This document shows, one piece after another, positions 27,521-36,051 of a stretch of DNA of 64,000 nucleotides (position 1 is the stretch's first letter; the number at the start of each line of letters is the position of its first letter). This DNA comes from Anaerocolumna cellulosilytica (lineage in GTDB: Bacteria > Bacillota > Clostridia > Lachnospirales > Lachnospiraceae). The stretch covers positions 2,915,501-2,979,500 of the forward strand of contig NZ_AP023367.1 of the NCBI RefSeq assembly GCF_014218335.1, read 5' to 3'. Made by a program: the position numbers and the translations under genes. The notes under the pieces are model-generated. The model was given only the letters and a program-made list of their open reading frames with translations, did no database searches and was not told the DNA's origin.

Positions 27521-28690
27521 TTATATTTTAAACTTCTCAGATTTGTTTGTTTTATGTTTGCGAAACCTATCAATTCTTAAGGTATCAATATCTAAAGTAA
27601 CTGATTTTCCATGAAGTATTTCCTCACTTATCAGATGTCCGCAAACAGGACTGTGCATAAACCCGTGACCGTTGAAACCAGCACTACAATATAGACCTTC
27701 CACATCCGGTATCTTTCCCAAAATAGGATGAGAGTCAGGCGTTGTTTCGTAAAATCCAATCCAACTTGATTGAATTAATGAATTTTCCAAACTTGGTACC
27801 CGGTTAATTACCTTTTCGCAATTTATCAGCTCCCAATCATCGTCTACCGATAATTTATTAAAATCATACTCAGTTTTTTCCGGTGCCGCTTTTGTTAATC
27901 CTGTAAGCAAGCCTTTTCCTTCTTTATGCAGCCCTAATCCCTCGTTTACAAAAATAGTTACCGGAAAATCTTTTGTATCCCATGGAATATCAGAAATATA
28001 TGTAAGTTGTTGTGGTACAGGTGTTATCGGAATATCAATATTCACCATTTTCCCTATTTGAGCCGACCATGGCCCTGCTGCAATTACAACTGTTCTAGTG
28101 CTTATTTTTCCCTCAGAAGTGATGATACCACTTACTTTTTCATGTTCTGTATCGATGCCAATTACATTTACTCCTGCAAAGAATTCAACACCCATATTTC
28201 GTGCTTCGCTTATATATGCGTTGACCACACTACTTGGATCCAAAAGTCCGTCCTTTGGATAGTATGTACTTGCAACAATACCTTCTGTGCTGACCATAGG
28301 AATCATTTGCCGAATGCTTTTTTCAGTCAGCCATTCTGTTTTTATTCCCATTTTATTTTGTATTTCCACCGACTCTTTAAATGATTCAATATTATCATCT
28401 TCCGACAGTAAGAACATATATCCACAGGAATCCATTTCATAATTATATCCAAAACATTCTTTAAATCTTTGAAATTCTGCAATACTCCACTTTGATAATT
28501 CAATATTAACCGGGGTAGAAAACTGATGTCTGTATGCTCCAGCGCATCTGCTGGTTGTATGGCCTCCTAATTCTTTCTGATTTTCAATTACAATTATATT
28601 CGTACATCCTTTTTCGGCTAAATAATATGCAGTACAAATTCCCATTGAACCACCGCCGATAATAACAACCTCTGCTTTATTCGGAATCAT
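27521..28690 (-). CDS. FAD-dependent amine oxidoreductase of the DAO family
   Basis: Protein of about 389 residues resembling glycine oxidase and the sarcosine oxidase beta subunit. The FAD-binding GxGxxG is AEVVIIGGGSMGICTAYYLA near the N-terminus. SRCAGAYRHQF fits the flavin-proximal region, and a C-terminal GLYCSAGFNGHGFMHSPVCG matches the second dinucleotide-contact motif. Such enzymes oxidise secondary or primary amines to imines. In an anaerobe the electron acceptor is unlikely to be oxygen, so transfer to the EtfBA encoded downstream is attractive. The ATG at 28690 has AGGAG eight bases before it, better than an earlier codon at 28708. Confidence 0.88.
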   Translation of the reverse strand: MIPNKAEVVIIGGGSMGICTAYYLAEKGCTNIIVIENQKELGGHTTSRCAGAYRHQFSTPVNIELSKWSIAEFQRFKECFGYNYEMDSCGYMFLLSEDDNIESFKESVEIQNKMGIKTEWLTEKSIRQMIPMVSTEGIVASTYYPKDGLLDPSSVVNAYISEARNMGVEFFAGVNVIGIDTEHEKVSGIITSEGKISTRTVVIAAGPWSAQIGKMVNIDIPITPVPQQLTYISDIPWDTKDFPVTIFVNEGLGLHKEGKGLLTGLTKAAPEKTEYDFNKLSVDDDWELINCEKVINRVPSLENSLIQSSWIGFYETTPDSHPILGKIPDVEGLYCSAGFNGHGFMHSPVCGHLISEEILHGKSVTLDIDTLRIDRFRKHKTNKSEKFKI

Positions 28691-28752
28691 GTAATCACTC
28701 CTGTACAATTATGAACTCTGGCATCTATAAAATTATAATTAAATAAAATCAA

Positions 28753-29016
28753 TTAATTTTCATTACTACATAATGTATACATGGCTTGATAAAGAGAGCC
28801 TACCGTTTCAAATATCTCAGGTGTCAACATATTATCCGGAAACTGTATTTCAAGAGACTCCTCTAATTCGATAAGTACTTGCATTGATTTAAAAGAATTA
28901 ATGCCTAAATCCATAAGTTTTGTATTCATATCGACATTGTCGTACTGTATTTCGGAATTGCTCTTCAAGATTTGTATCAATATATCTCTTACATCAGTTG
29001 TTTCGTTATTATTCAT
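28753..29016 (-). CDS. Stand-alone acyl/peptidyl carrier protein (carrier 3)
   Basis: Carrier of about 87 residues. The segment LMDLGINSFKSMQVLIELEE has the phosphopantetheine serine in GINSF where acyl carriers have G-x-D-S-L, followed by the usual helix and the conserved hydrophobic spacing. It probably holds a pathway intermediate as a thioester. A GTG three codons upstream (29025) is possible, but neither start has a strong ribosome-binding site. It is the first gene of the lower operon, with a possible promoter about 90 bases upstream. Confidence 0.87.
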   Translation of the reverse strand: MNNNETTDVRDILIQILKSNSEIQYDNVDMNTKLMDLGINSFKSMQVLIELEESLEIQFPDNMLTPEIFETVGSLYQAMYTLCSNEN

Positions 29017-29107
29017 ATTTACCACATATAATCCATTTATCCTTTTGTATAGGGTGATTGAATTATATTTTCCCTTTCTTTTTTTTATAAATAAAACTTA
29101 TATACAC

Positions 29108-29138
29108 ATTATACTAAGGCACTGTGGATTCCACCCAA
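29108..29138 (-). promoter_or_regulatory. Candidate promoter with 19-base spacer and dyad, MerR-type
   Basis: In the 227-base gap before carrier 3, TATAAT on the minus strand is preceded at 19 bases by TTGGGT. The spacer holds GGAATCCAC, part of the dyad GTGGAATCCAC. Long spacers with a dyad between -35 and -10 are typical of promoters untwisted by MerR regulators, and a MerR-like gene sits at 51843. The -35 matches consensus only at its first three bases, so this is tentative. Confidence 0.35.
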
Positions 29139-29243
29139 AAATATAATGAGGGTAAACCGTCCCTATAACTTACATAGAAAGCAGCAGTAATCGGGGAAAT
29201 GAAACCTAACTTATGTATCTTATAGCATAAATCTATTCGTATA

Positions 29244-31811
29244 CTACATTGTACTGCTATTATTAAACAAATACTTACCTGTGATAGAACTCTGTATCCT
29301 AGCTATTTGTTCTTGTGTTCCTTCTGCTACAATCAAACCTCCTTGTTCTCCTCCCTCTGGTCCCATATCTATAATCCAATTTGCACTCTTAATAACCTCC
29401 ATATTATGTTCAATTACTACCACTGTGTTTCCCTCTTTAACCAAGTTTTGTAAAAGGGAAATAAGTTTCACAACATCGTAGGGATGCAAACCGGACGTGG
29501 GTTCATCCAATAAGTAAAGAGTATGTCCACTATTTCTTTTCCCTAATTCTTTTGCAAGTTTAATTCGTTGAGCCTCTCCACCCGATAATGTAGTAGCTGC
29601 CTGGCCCAGTTGCAGATACCCAATTCCTACTTCTGACATAACTGACAATCTATCGTAAACCGGTTTCACATCTTCAAAAATCTGCATGGCTTCACTAATG
29701 GTCATATTTAGAATGTCAGCAATATGGTATCCCTTATATTTGATATCTAATATATCTCTTTTGAAACGTTTTCCATGACATACCGGACAACACACCTGTT
29801 CGTCTGGTAAAAAGTGCATCGATATCGTCAATACTCCTGCACCTTGGCATTTTTCACATCTACCGCCAGGTACATTAAAAGAGAAATGCTTTAAAGTTAA
29901 CTTTTTCTTTTTTGCTTCTTCCAAGTTAGCATAAATAGTTCGTATCGAAGTAAACACATCCGTATACGTTGCTGCATTTGAACGGGGGGTACGCCCAATT
30001 GGTGTCTGATCTATTGTAATTACACGATTGATTTTTTCCCATCCTCTTATTTCGGTATGTTCACCAGGTTTTACATTTGCACCGTTATAATGTTGGTTTG
30101 CTGCTTTATCTAAAATATCAAAAATCAATGTAGATTTACCTGAACCAGATACCCCACTGATGACAGTAAATTGGTTAAGCGGGATATTAACATTAATATT
30201 TCTTAGATTATTTTCATTTGCTCCTATAATAGAAATACAATCCTTGCTAGGGGGCAAATCATTTTTTTGTGCCTGAATGTATCCTAAAAGACACTGCACG
30301 GTCACTGATTCTTTGCAAGATTCAATTTCTTTTGGTGTACCTGCGGTTACTAAATGCCCACCGTTTTTACCTGCACCTGGTCCAATATCAATAATATAAT
30401 CTGCAGCTTTCATCAGTTCCATATCATGTTCCACAACCAAGACTGTATTACCCAAGTCTCTTAACTGTCGTAACACTCGGATTAACTTTCCTGTATCCCT
30501 TTGGTGCAATCCTGTTGTCGGCTCATCCAAAACGTATAGTACCCCTGTTAAACCGGAACCTAATAGTGAAGCCAACCGAAGACGCTGATATTCTCCGGCT
30601 GATAAAGTAAATGAAGTTCTTCCCAGAGTTAAATAACCTACCCCCACATCAATTAATCGTTTTATCCTTTGTCTTAAATCGGATAAAATAGGATTCAAAA
30701 TTGTCTCCCATTTATCAGGGACTTGACTTGGTAAAGAGTTAAGCCAAATACTCAAGTTATCCAAAGATAACTTTGAAATATCAATTATAGACTTACCAGC
30801 AATTGTCACTCTTCTGCTTTCTTCACGTAACCTTGTTCCGTTACAATCAGGACACGTCCGCTGTATTAATAATTTTTCAATTTTTTTTCTATAATTTAAG
30901 TCATTTGCACGTTCTTTAAATCTGTTCATAATTATATTTACAATGCCGTCATAACGTCCGTCATCTACAGAGGTTGGATACTTAACATCTGGAAATCTAT
31001 GTTTAAAATGAGGTGTATAGATTCCATAAAGCAAGAAATTTCGTTGAAAGTCATCATATTCCTTAATCGGGATACTTGTATCAAAAGGAAAACCGAAATA
31101 TCTGCCCGCATTTTGCAAAGTATTTGAAAATCTCTTTATTTCTGCAGCATGCCATATACTAACCCCACCATCTAAAATGCTCAGTTCCTCATTTAACAGC
31201 TTTGATATATTTACACCGGTAGTCTCACCAATTCCCGAGCATGTCGGGCATGCTCCTTCCGGCTTATTAAATGAGAAATTAGACATCCTTATTTCAGGCA
31301 TATGTGTTTTACAATTAGGACATACCGAGAATGTATTAGGTATCTCATTATCTCTAAAAACATTTGATTCATCTTCCTCAGTTCCTATATCACGGTCCCA
31401 AAAGTTCAGAACATCTGCATCAACCTCAAACGGAGGCTCCACCATTGTATTGCATTTCGGACATGGACGGAGTCCTACTTTAGCGTAAAGTACACGAAGA
31501 TAAGTTAAAATCTCTGTAACAGTACCGACTGTAGAACGAGGACTGGAATTATAAACCCTCTGATCCACACTGATTGCCGGTGACAATCCTATAATTGATT
31601 CCACTTTCGGTTTACTCACATTTTCTGTTATCATCGCCATGGATTCCATATATTGCCTCTGGCATTCTTTTTGAAGAGTATCAAAAGCCAATGAAGACTT
31701 TCCGGAACCTGATACACCAGTAAGAACAATTAATTTATTTTTAGGTATATCCAATGTTATGTTTTTTAAATTATTTTCGTTAGCTCCTTTAATCCTAATA
31801 GAATCATTCAA
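29244..31811 (-). CDS. UvrA-like excinuclease paralogue (UvrA2/DrrC-type self-resistance)
   Basis: Protein of 855 residues, shorter than repair UvrA (about 940). It carries two ABC modules: Walker A GVSGSGKSS and GVSGSGKST, signatures LSAGEYQRLRLAS and LSGGEAQRIKLAKE, and Walker B LYVLDEPTTGLH and LYLLDEPTSGLH. It also has the zinc-finger cysteines CPTCSGIGE, CPDCNGTRL, CEKCQGAGVL and CPVCHGKRF. A compact region after the first Walker A suggests loss of the UvrB-binding domain, as in UvrA2. Such paralogues in antibiotic clusters (for example DrrC for daunorubicin) remove DNA-bound drug. The start is TTG, with AAGGAG eight bases upstream overlapping the end of the preceding gene. Confidence 0.9.
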   Translation of the reverse strand: MNDSIRIKGANENNLKNITLDIPKNKLIVLTGVSGSGKSSLAFDTLQKECQRQYMESMAMITENVSKPKVESIIGLSPAISVDQRVYNSSPRSTVGTVTEILTYLRVLYAKVGLRPCPKCNTMVEPPFEVDADVLNFWDRDIGTEEDESNVFRDNEIPNTFSVCPNCKTHMPEIRMSNFSFNKPEGACPTCSGIGETTGVNISKLLNEELSILDGGVSIWHAAEIKRFSNTLQNAGRYFGFPFDTSIPIKEYDDFQRNFLLYGIYTPHFKHRFPDVKYPTSVDDGRYDGIVNIIMNRFKERANDLNYRKKIEKLLIQRTCPDCNGTRLREESRRVTIAGKSIIDISKLSLDNLSIWLNSLPSQVPDKWETILNPILSDLRQRIKRLIDVGVGYLTLGRTSFTLSAGEYQRLRLASLLGSGLTGVLYVLDEPTTGLHQRDTGKLIRVLRQLRDLGNTVLVVEHDMELMKAADYIIDIGPGAGKNGGHLVTAGTPKEIESCKESVTVQCLLGYIQAQKNDLPPSKDCISIIGANENNLRNINVNIPLNQFTVISGVSGSGKSTLIFDILDKAANQHYNGANVKPGEHTEIRGWEKINRVITIDQTPIGRTPRSNAATYTDVFTSIRTIYANLEEAKKKKLTLKHFSFNVPGGRCEKCQGAGVLTISMHFLPDEQVCCPVCHGKRFKRDILDIKYKGYHIADILNMTISEAMQIFEDVKPVYDRLSVMSEVGIGYLQLGQAATTLSGGEAQRIKLAKELGKRNSGHTLYLLDEPTSGLHPYDVVKLISLLQNLVKEGNTVVVIEHNMEVIKSANWIIDMGPEGGEQGGLIVAEGTQEQIARIQSSITGKYLFNNSSTM

Positions 31812-31813
31812 TT

Positions 31814-33595
31814 TTATAACTCCTTAATATTTTCTAATTTTAATAACCAGGCAGGTGTTATTTCAGTATATACTTCTTTCCTTAGTAATGGATAATAGCT
31901 ATAACTTTCATTAAATGCCAGTAATATCTTACCTTTTATTTCTTTTGTTTCATTTAGCGATTCCATATCCCAGAACTTATTTTCATTATTCATTTCTTCA
32001 ACGCAATAATCTCCTTTCGTTGTTAAAAGTACAAAAGAAGAATTTTTCTCCCTTTTAGTCTTTAACCACGAAAAAAACAAGAGTGCTTTTGCCTTATTAT
32101 CACAAGTCTTATGTCTCACCACCTGATCTGCTGTCATAATTCGATCTTTCTCACAAAATATTGATTTTTGCCCATATTGCTTAATATCTTTTATAAACTT
32201 TAAAAATGTATCGTGCTCTGTTATGTAACTAGCAATTAAAGGGCTTTGCAAAGACCATATGGCGTAGGCCTGAGGTTTTGATACCAGAATTGTCTGAAAT
32301 GCATATTTGGCCCATGTATAAGGTGAATCAATGTACTCTCTGCTTTTGCTAAATATATGTTTCCTTATTTCCAGATTAAGTAATGATATATCATCCGCCC
32401 CTCCTACATCTGGCAGCCGATACTCAAAATCTTCAGGTATAGACATCACTCTTGCCTTAAATGACATATTAAAGTTAAAAATCGGTAGGCTGCATTTTAA
32501 ATAATTCATATATCTTTTACTGTCAATTTCATCTAGATTTGTAATGCCCTGTGATGTTAGAAACCAATAATCAGAAAAAACCTTAGTAACATCTTTATTA
32601 TAATAAATGGTTTTTTCAGTTATTTCTTCAATTTTTTCCGAAGTTATGAGATAATTTTTGCCTTCTGCTGTTAAAGTTAACACATCTTGATTACCTAATC
32701 TAAGCTGGACTACATCCTGCTTATCAAAACCGCCAAGACGAAGCATAGCATAAAGAAACGACATGTAAGACGAACAGTTACCACTGATTATGTCATCTTC
32801 ACTCAATGAAACCAATTCATCAAATCCATACCAGGGTGCAGTAAATTTACTAGACCATGTATTATCCCTATCATCTCTCACTAATTTCACTAATACCTTA
32901 TCTTTGGATGCATTATATACTGCTGAAAGGAAGTGTAAGCGGTTAAATCTATATAACTTTTTTGCTAATGATGTAAGCCTCAACGACATCATATTAGAGA
33001 GTATTGAAGCACACTCCAATGCCGAAATGGTTTCACGAAACCGGATATTTCTGGTCACTGCTCGGGCATAATTCATAGGTGAGTCTGGATCGCATATTCC
33101 ATAAGATAATTTTATCAGAGCCTCATTGCTCCACCACTCAGGATTTATATCAATTAAGTCCGCTTGAAACGTAAGTGACTGTGCTTCGAATTGTTCATCC
33201 ATGAAAGGCTTACGAATTTTATTCAACCATACAACCTTGTAATCATTTTGTACTTCTATGTAACGTATTGTATAGACATGGATTTCCTCAACTTTATTGA
33301 ATTTCTCATACTCAAGATTTATTTTACATTTTAAAATCAAGCTTGAATCGTGTACTGATACATTGATTATTTCAAACTCTGCAAAACAGGGCATCTTGTC
33401 CAGTAAATAACACTTGAACCAGATTATCTGAGCCTCATTTGCAATATCATCCTCAGAGTATATAGTCCTCAACCATAAATCCATGTCTCTATTCATTATC
33501 GATGCCCGAAGTTTGTCAGCAATTAAATCTGCAACTTCAACAAACGATTCAGAACACTCACAAGCAATATTTTGCTCAGTATTAGAAATCACCAT
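31814..33595 (-). CDS. Tandem transglutaminase-like protein, copy 2 (histidine lost)
   Basis: Protein of 593 residues paralogous to that at 33906-35690. The middle domain has a papain/transglutaminase-like cysteine, C274, in ISGNCSSYMSFLYAMLRLGG. The position of the catalytic histidine is replaced (RLGNQDVLTLTA reads Asn/Gln). A second, C-terminal transglutaminase-like repeat (TADQVVRHKTCDNKAKALLF, then KFWDMESL) also lacks the proper cysteine. It may therefore bind a thioester-bound chain without catalysing, or use a different residue. It lies between carrier 2 and the UvrA-like gene. In closthioamide biosynthesis, cysteine-protease-like enzymes make amide bonds on carriers; a similar role is possible but unproven. 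Confidence 0.72.
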   Translation of the reverse strand: MVISNTEQNIACECSESFVEVADLIADKLRASIMNRDMDLWLRTIYSEDDIANEAQIIWFKCYLLDKMPCFAEFEIINVSVHDSSLILKCKINLEYEKFNKVEEIHVYTIRYIEVQNDYKVVWLNKIRKPFMDEQFEAQSLTFQADLIDINPEWWSNEALIKLSYGICDPDSPMNYARAVTRNIRFRETISALECASILSNMMSLRLTSLAKKLYRFNRLHFLSAVYNASKDKVLVKLVRDDRDNTWSSKFTAPWYGFDELVSLSEDDIISGNCSSYMSFLYAMLRLGGFDKQDVVQLRLGNQDVLTLTAEGKNYLITSEKIEEITEKTIYYNKDVTKVFSDYWFLTSQGITNLDEIDSKRYMNYLKCSLPIFNFNMSFKARVMSIPEDFEYRLPDVGGADDISLLNLEIRKHIFSKSREYIDSPYTWAKYAFQTILVSKPQAYAIWSLQSPLIASYITEHDTFLKFIKDIKQYGQKSIFCEKDRIMTADQVVRHKTCDNKAKALLFFSWLKTKREKNSSFVLLTTKGDYCVEEMNNENKFWDMESLNETKEIKGKILLAFNESYSYYPLLRKEVYTEITPAWLLKLENIKEL

Positions 33596-33620
33596 AGTAT
33601 TGACCTCAATTTAAGAAACT

Positions 33621-33884
33621 TTATCCCTGACTACCATGTTCTATAAAATCGACTGCTTTATCTAGGGAATCAAGCATTTCAATAGCTACATTATCGTCCT
33701 CAATTATAATGCCGAAAACCTGTTCTATCTTTACAACAATTTGTAAAGCAATGAGTGAGTCAATATGAAACTTTTCTAATAAACCAGTGGTAGTTCCAAA
33801 ATCCTCCATTGACAATTCCCTCTCAAGTACCTGGCTATATATATTACATAATTCATTTTTGATATCATTTTTTTGTTCTAACAT
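33621..33884 (-). CDS. Stand-alone acyl/peptidyl carrier protein (carrier 2)
   Basis: Carrier of 87 residues with the best-conserved phosphopantetheine site of the three: LLEKFHIDSLIALQIVVKIE, with the attachment serine S43. The following helix and the segment FGIIIEDDNVAIEML fit the family. AGGAGG lies before the ATG. It sits between the two transglutaminase-like genes, suggesting they act on the same carrier-bound chain. Confidence 0.9.
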   Translation of the reverse strand: MLEQKNDIKNELCNIYSQVLERELSMEDFGTTTGLLEKFHIDSLIALQIVVKIEQVFGIIIEDDNVAIEMLDSLDKAVDFIEHGSQG

Positions 33885-33905
33885 ATCCTGCCTCCTAGCA
33901 TTAAA

Positions 33906-35690
33906 TTATTTTTCATTTAGCTCATACTCTGATGCTGATTCCCAGACATTCCAATTATTTTCTCTACTAAACGCTACAATAACACTTCCTTCAATTTCAT
34001 TAACCTGCGTAAGAGTGTTGCAGTCAAAAATGTTATACTTACTATTTTTATATAAAACTGCATAAGCTCCTATATCCGTTACAATTACCTCACTTTCCTC
34101 GCTAATGCAATTGAAATAGCTTAGAACTGAAAGAAGCATTGCTTTATCCTTTGGACTACCTTTTTTATGACGTATTGTTTGATCAGCAGTCATAATACGT
34201 TCTTCCTCTAAAAATATTGAACCTTCTTTGATATTGCCGCGTATCCAATCAAGTATCACCTCCAACGTATTCAATTTACTTGAAAGCATTTTTACTTCTT
34301 GTGACTTTAACGACGATAATATGTATACCTGCGGTTTTTTCACCATTAATGTTTGATATGAATAGATTGCCCAAGTAAAGGGGGAATCCGGATGCTTCAT
34401 GCTCATTTCAAATACATACTTTTTAAACCTCTTGTGAAGCTCCATTGGTGTCACACAATTATTAACATTAATATCTTTATCTGCCTCAAACGGCAGTATA
34501 TTCTGTTTAGAACTAGCTTCAGGCAGCTTGAATATAGGTATTCCTTCTTCATATTTTTTATACAGGTTACTCAATACTTCTTTTGGTATATTGGTCTGAC
34601 CTGAGGCGTCCAGGTAATAGATTGGAGAAACAATTCTACTAACATCCGTATCACCATATAATCGTTTCGGACTCATTCTCATTATTTCATTGGTGTTTTC
34701 TATATAATATGAATTACCTATTTTAAAATATGTAAGATAGTGAAACGGCTGTATCGTAACAAAGATGTTTTCCGATTTCATTCCCCCAAGACGCAGCATA
34801 TTTATATAAAAATTGGTTATTTCTACACAGCTGGCTTCAACCGGTAATTTTTCTTTTTTTAATGCATATAATTCATCAATATTATGTTGAGGAAGCAATG
34901 ACAATTCCTGAACTGTATAGGTATATCCAGTCTGATTTCCTACTTCTGAAGTCCTGAGTTTCATATTTATCTTAGCAAATTCATGGACATTCATAATAAG
35001 CTCTTCAATGCTACCGCTTTTAAAAAAGTAAGCTAGTGCTGCACTTCTATAAGACATCATATCAGAAAGGATTGCAGCACAATCAATCTCTGGATGGGTA
35101 TTCCTAAATCTGACAGACTTTGTTATAGATCTTGTATATAAATTTGCTTTTATAGTTTCTCTACTGTTTTTGCACAAATCAATTATTTCTTCATCTTTCC
35201 ACCACTTAATACTATTTTCCTGTATTGAACTAAAAAGTAATTTCTTATTTGTCTCAATATTGCCATTAACATTTCGTTTGTTAACAAGTGGATTGTAAAA
35301 TTGATTTTCGTTTTTTAAGCTTATATAGGAATCGATGATTGATATATTTTCCAATTCACTATTGTACTTAACTTTATATTGGAATATTGCTATCTCGGTA
35401 TCATATTTTTCGTAGTGCAATGCAATAAGAAGCAATACGTCATATAAACAATCAGAATGCTCATTAATCTGTAGAGACTGCATAACACAGTCTTTTGGAT
35501 TTACTACTTTGACTGTATAACCGCTAAACCACCTTTTTACATAATATTCCTCATAAGGATCTACACGAAACCATTGCATAAAAGACTCTATATCACCTTT
35601 TTCTAATGCTTTTACCTGTTCTTCTGCCATTATAATAATTAAGTCTCTTTTATTCCTTTTGTTTTCGTTTACATATTTACTCCTTAGCAT
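33906..35690 (-). CDS. Tandem transglutaminase-like protein, copy 1 (catalytic)
   Basis: Protein of 594 residues and paralogue of 31814-33595. The middle domain shows the full transglutaminase/cysteine-protease pattern: C288 in PVEASCVEITNFYINMLRLG, H317 in QPFHYLTYF and N332 in YYIENTN. A C-terminal repeat (TADQTIRHKKGSPKDKAMLL, then YNIFDCN) resembles the same fold with Pro in place of Cys. The N-terminal 180 residues are unrecognised. GAAAGG precedes the ATG at 35690; a second possible start is MAEEQV, 20 codons later. As the only copy with an intact triad, it is the better candidate for amide formation or chain transfer on carriers 1 and 2. Confidence 0.75.
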   Translation of the reverse strand: MLRSKYVNENKRNKRDLIIIMAEEQVKALEKGDIESFMQWFRVDPYEEYYVKRWFSGYTVKVVNPKDCVMQSLQINEHSDCLYDVLLLIALHYEKYDTEIAIFQYKVKYNSELENISIIDSYISLKNENQFYNPLVNKRNVNGNIETNKKLLFSSIQENSIKWWKDEEIIDLCKNSRETIKANLYTRSITKSVRFRNTHPEIDCAAILSDMMSYRSAALAYFFKSGSIEELIMNVHEFAKINMKLRTSEVGNQTGYTYTVQELSLLPQHNIDELYALKKEKLPVEASCVEITNFYINMLRLGGMKSENIFVTIQPFHYLTYFKIGNSYYIENTNEIMRMSPKRLYGDTDVSRIVSPIYYLDASGQTNIPKEVLSNLYKKYEEGIPIFKLPEASSKQNILPFEADKDINVNNCVTPMELHKRFKKYVFEMSMKHPDSPFTWAIYSYQTLMVKKPQVYILSSLKSQEVKMLSSKLNTLEVILDWIRGNIKEGSIFLEEERIMTADQTIRHKKGSPKDKAMLLSVLSYFNCISEESEVIVTDIGAYAVLYKNSKYNIFDCNTLTQVNEIEGSVIVAFSRENNWNVWESASEYELNEK

Positions 35691-35756
35691 CAGCTATTAT
35701 CCTTTCTCTATTGTCCTACTACTTTAAAAGCAATGTATACCTTTACAACAGACAAG

Positions 35757-36029
35757 TTAGTCCATGCATGTACTCTTCCAACTGTCATCCTTAATTAACT
35801 CCAGCTCGTTACAGATATATGAGCTTATAACACAAGCACTTGAAAATAATCCATGAAAAATATAACTGTCATCAACTTCTATTAAATATTTCTTTTCAAT
35901 TTTAGCCACAAGATTCAAAATCTGAATTGAGACAAGGTCTAGCTCATCCTCTAAATTTATATCATAACATTCCTTCTCTTCCCTAATCATAGTTAATATA
36001 TCCCTTTTAACTTCCTCGACATTATGCAT
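35757..36029 (-). CDS. Stand-alone carrier-protein-like, divergent (carrier 1)
   Basis: Protein of 90 residues with carrier-like helices. The putative attachment serine is S34 in LEDELDLVSIQILNLVAKIE, where VSI replaces the usual DSL while the hydrophobic pattern is kept. Its C-terminus (FSSACVISSYICNEL) continues the fold. GGAGG stands five to six bases before the ATG. Because the Asp before Ser is lost, modification by a typical phosphopantetheinyl transferase is not assured. Confidence 0.75.
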   Translation of the reverse strand: MHNVEEVKRDILTMIREEKECYDINLEDELDLVSIQILNLVAKIEKKYLIEVDDSYIFHGLFSSACVISSYICNELELIKDDSWKSTCMD

Positions 36030-36051
36030 AGGAACCTCCTTCAGAAATGCA

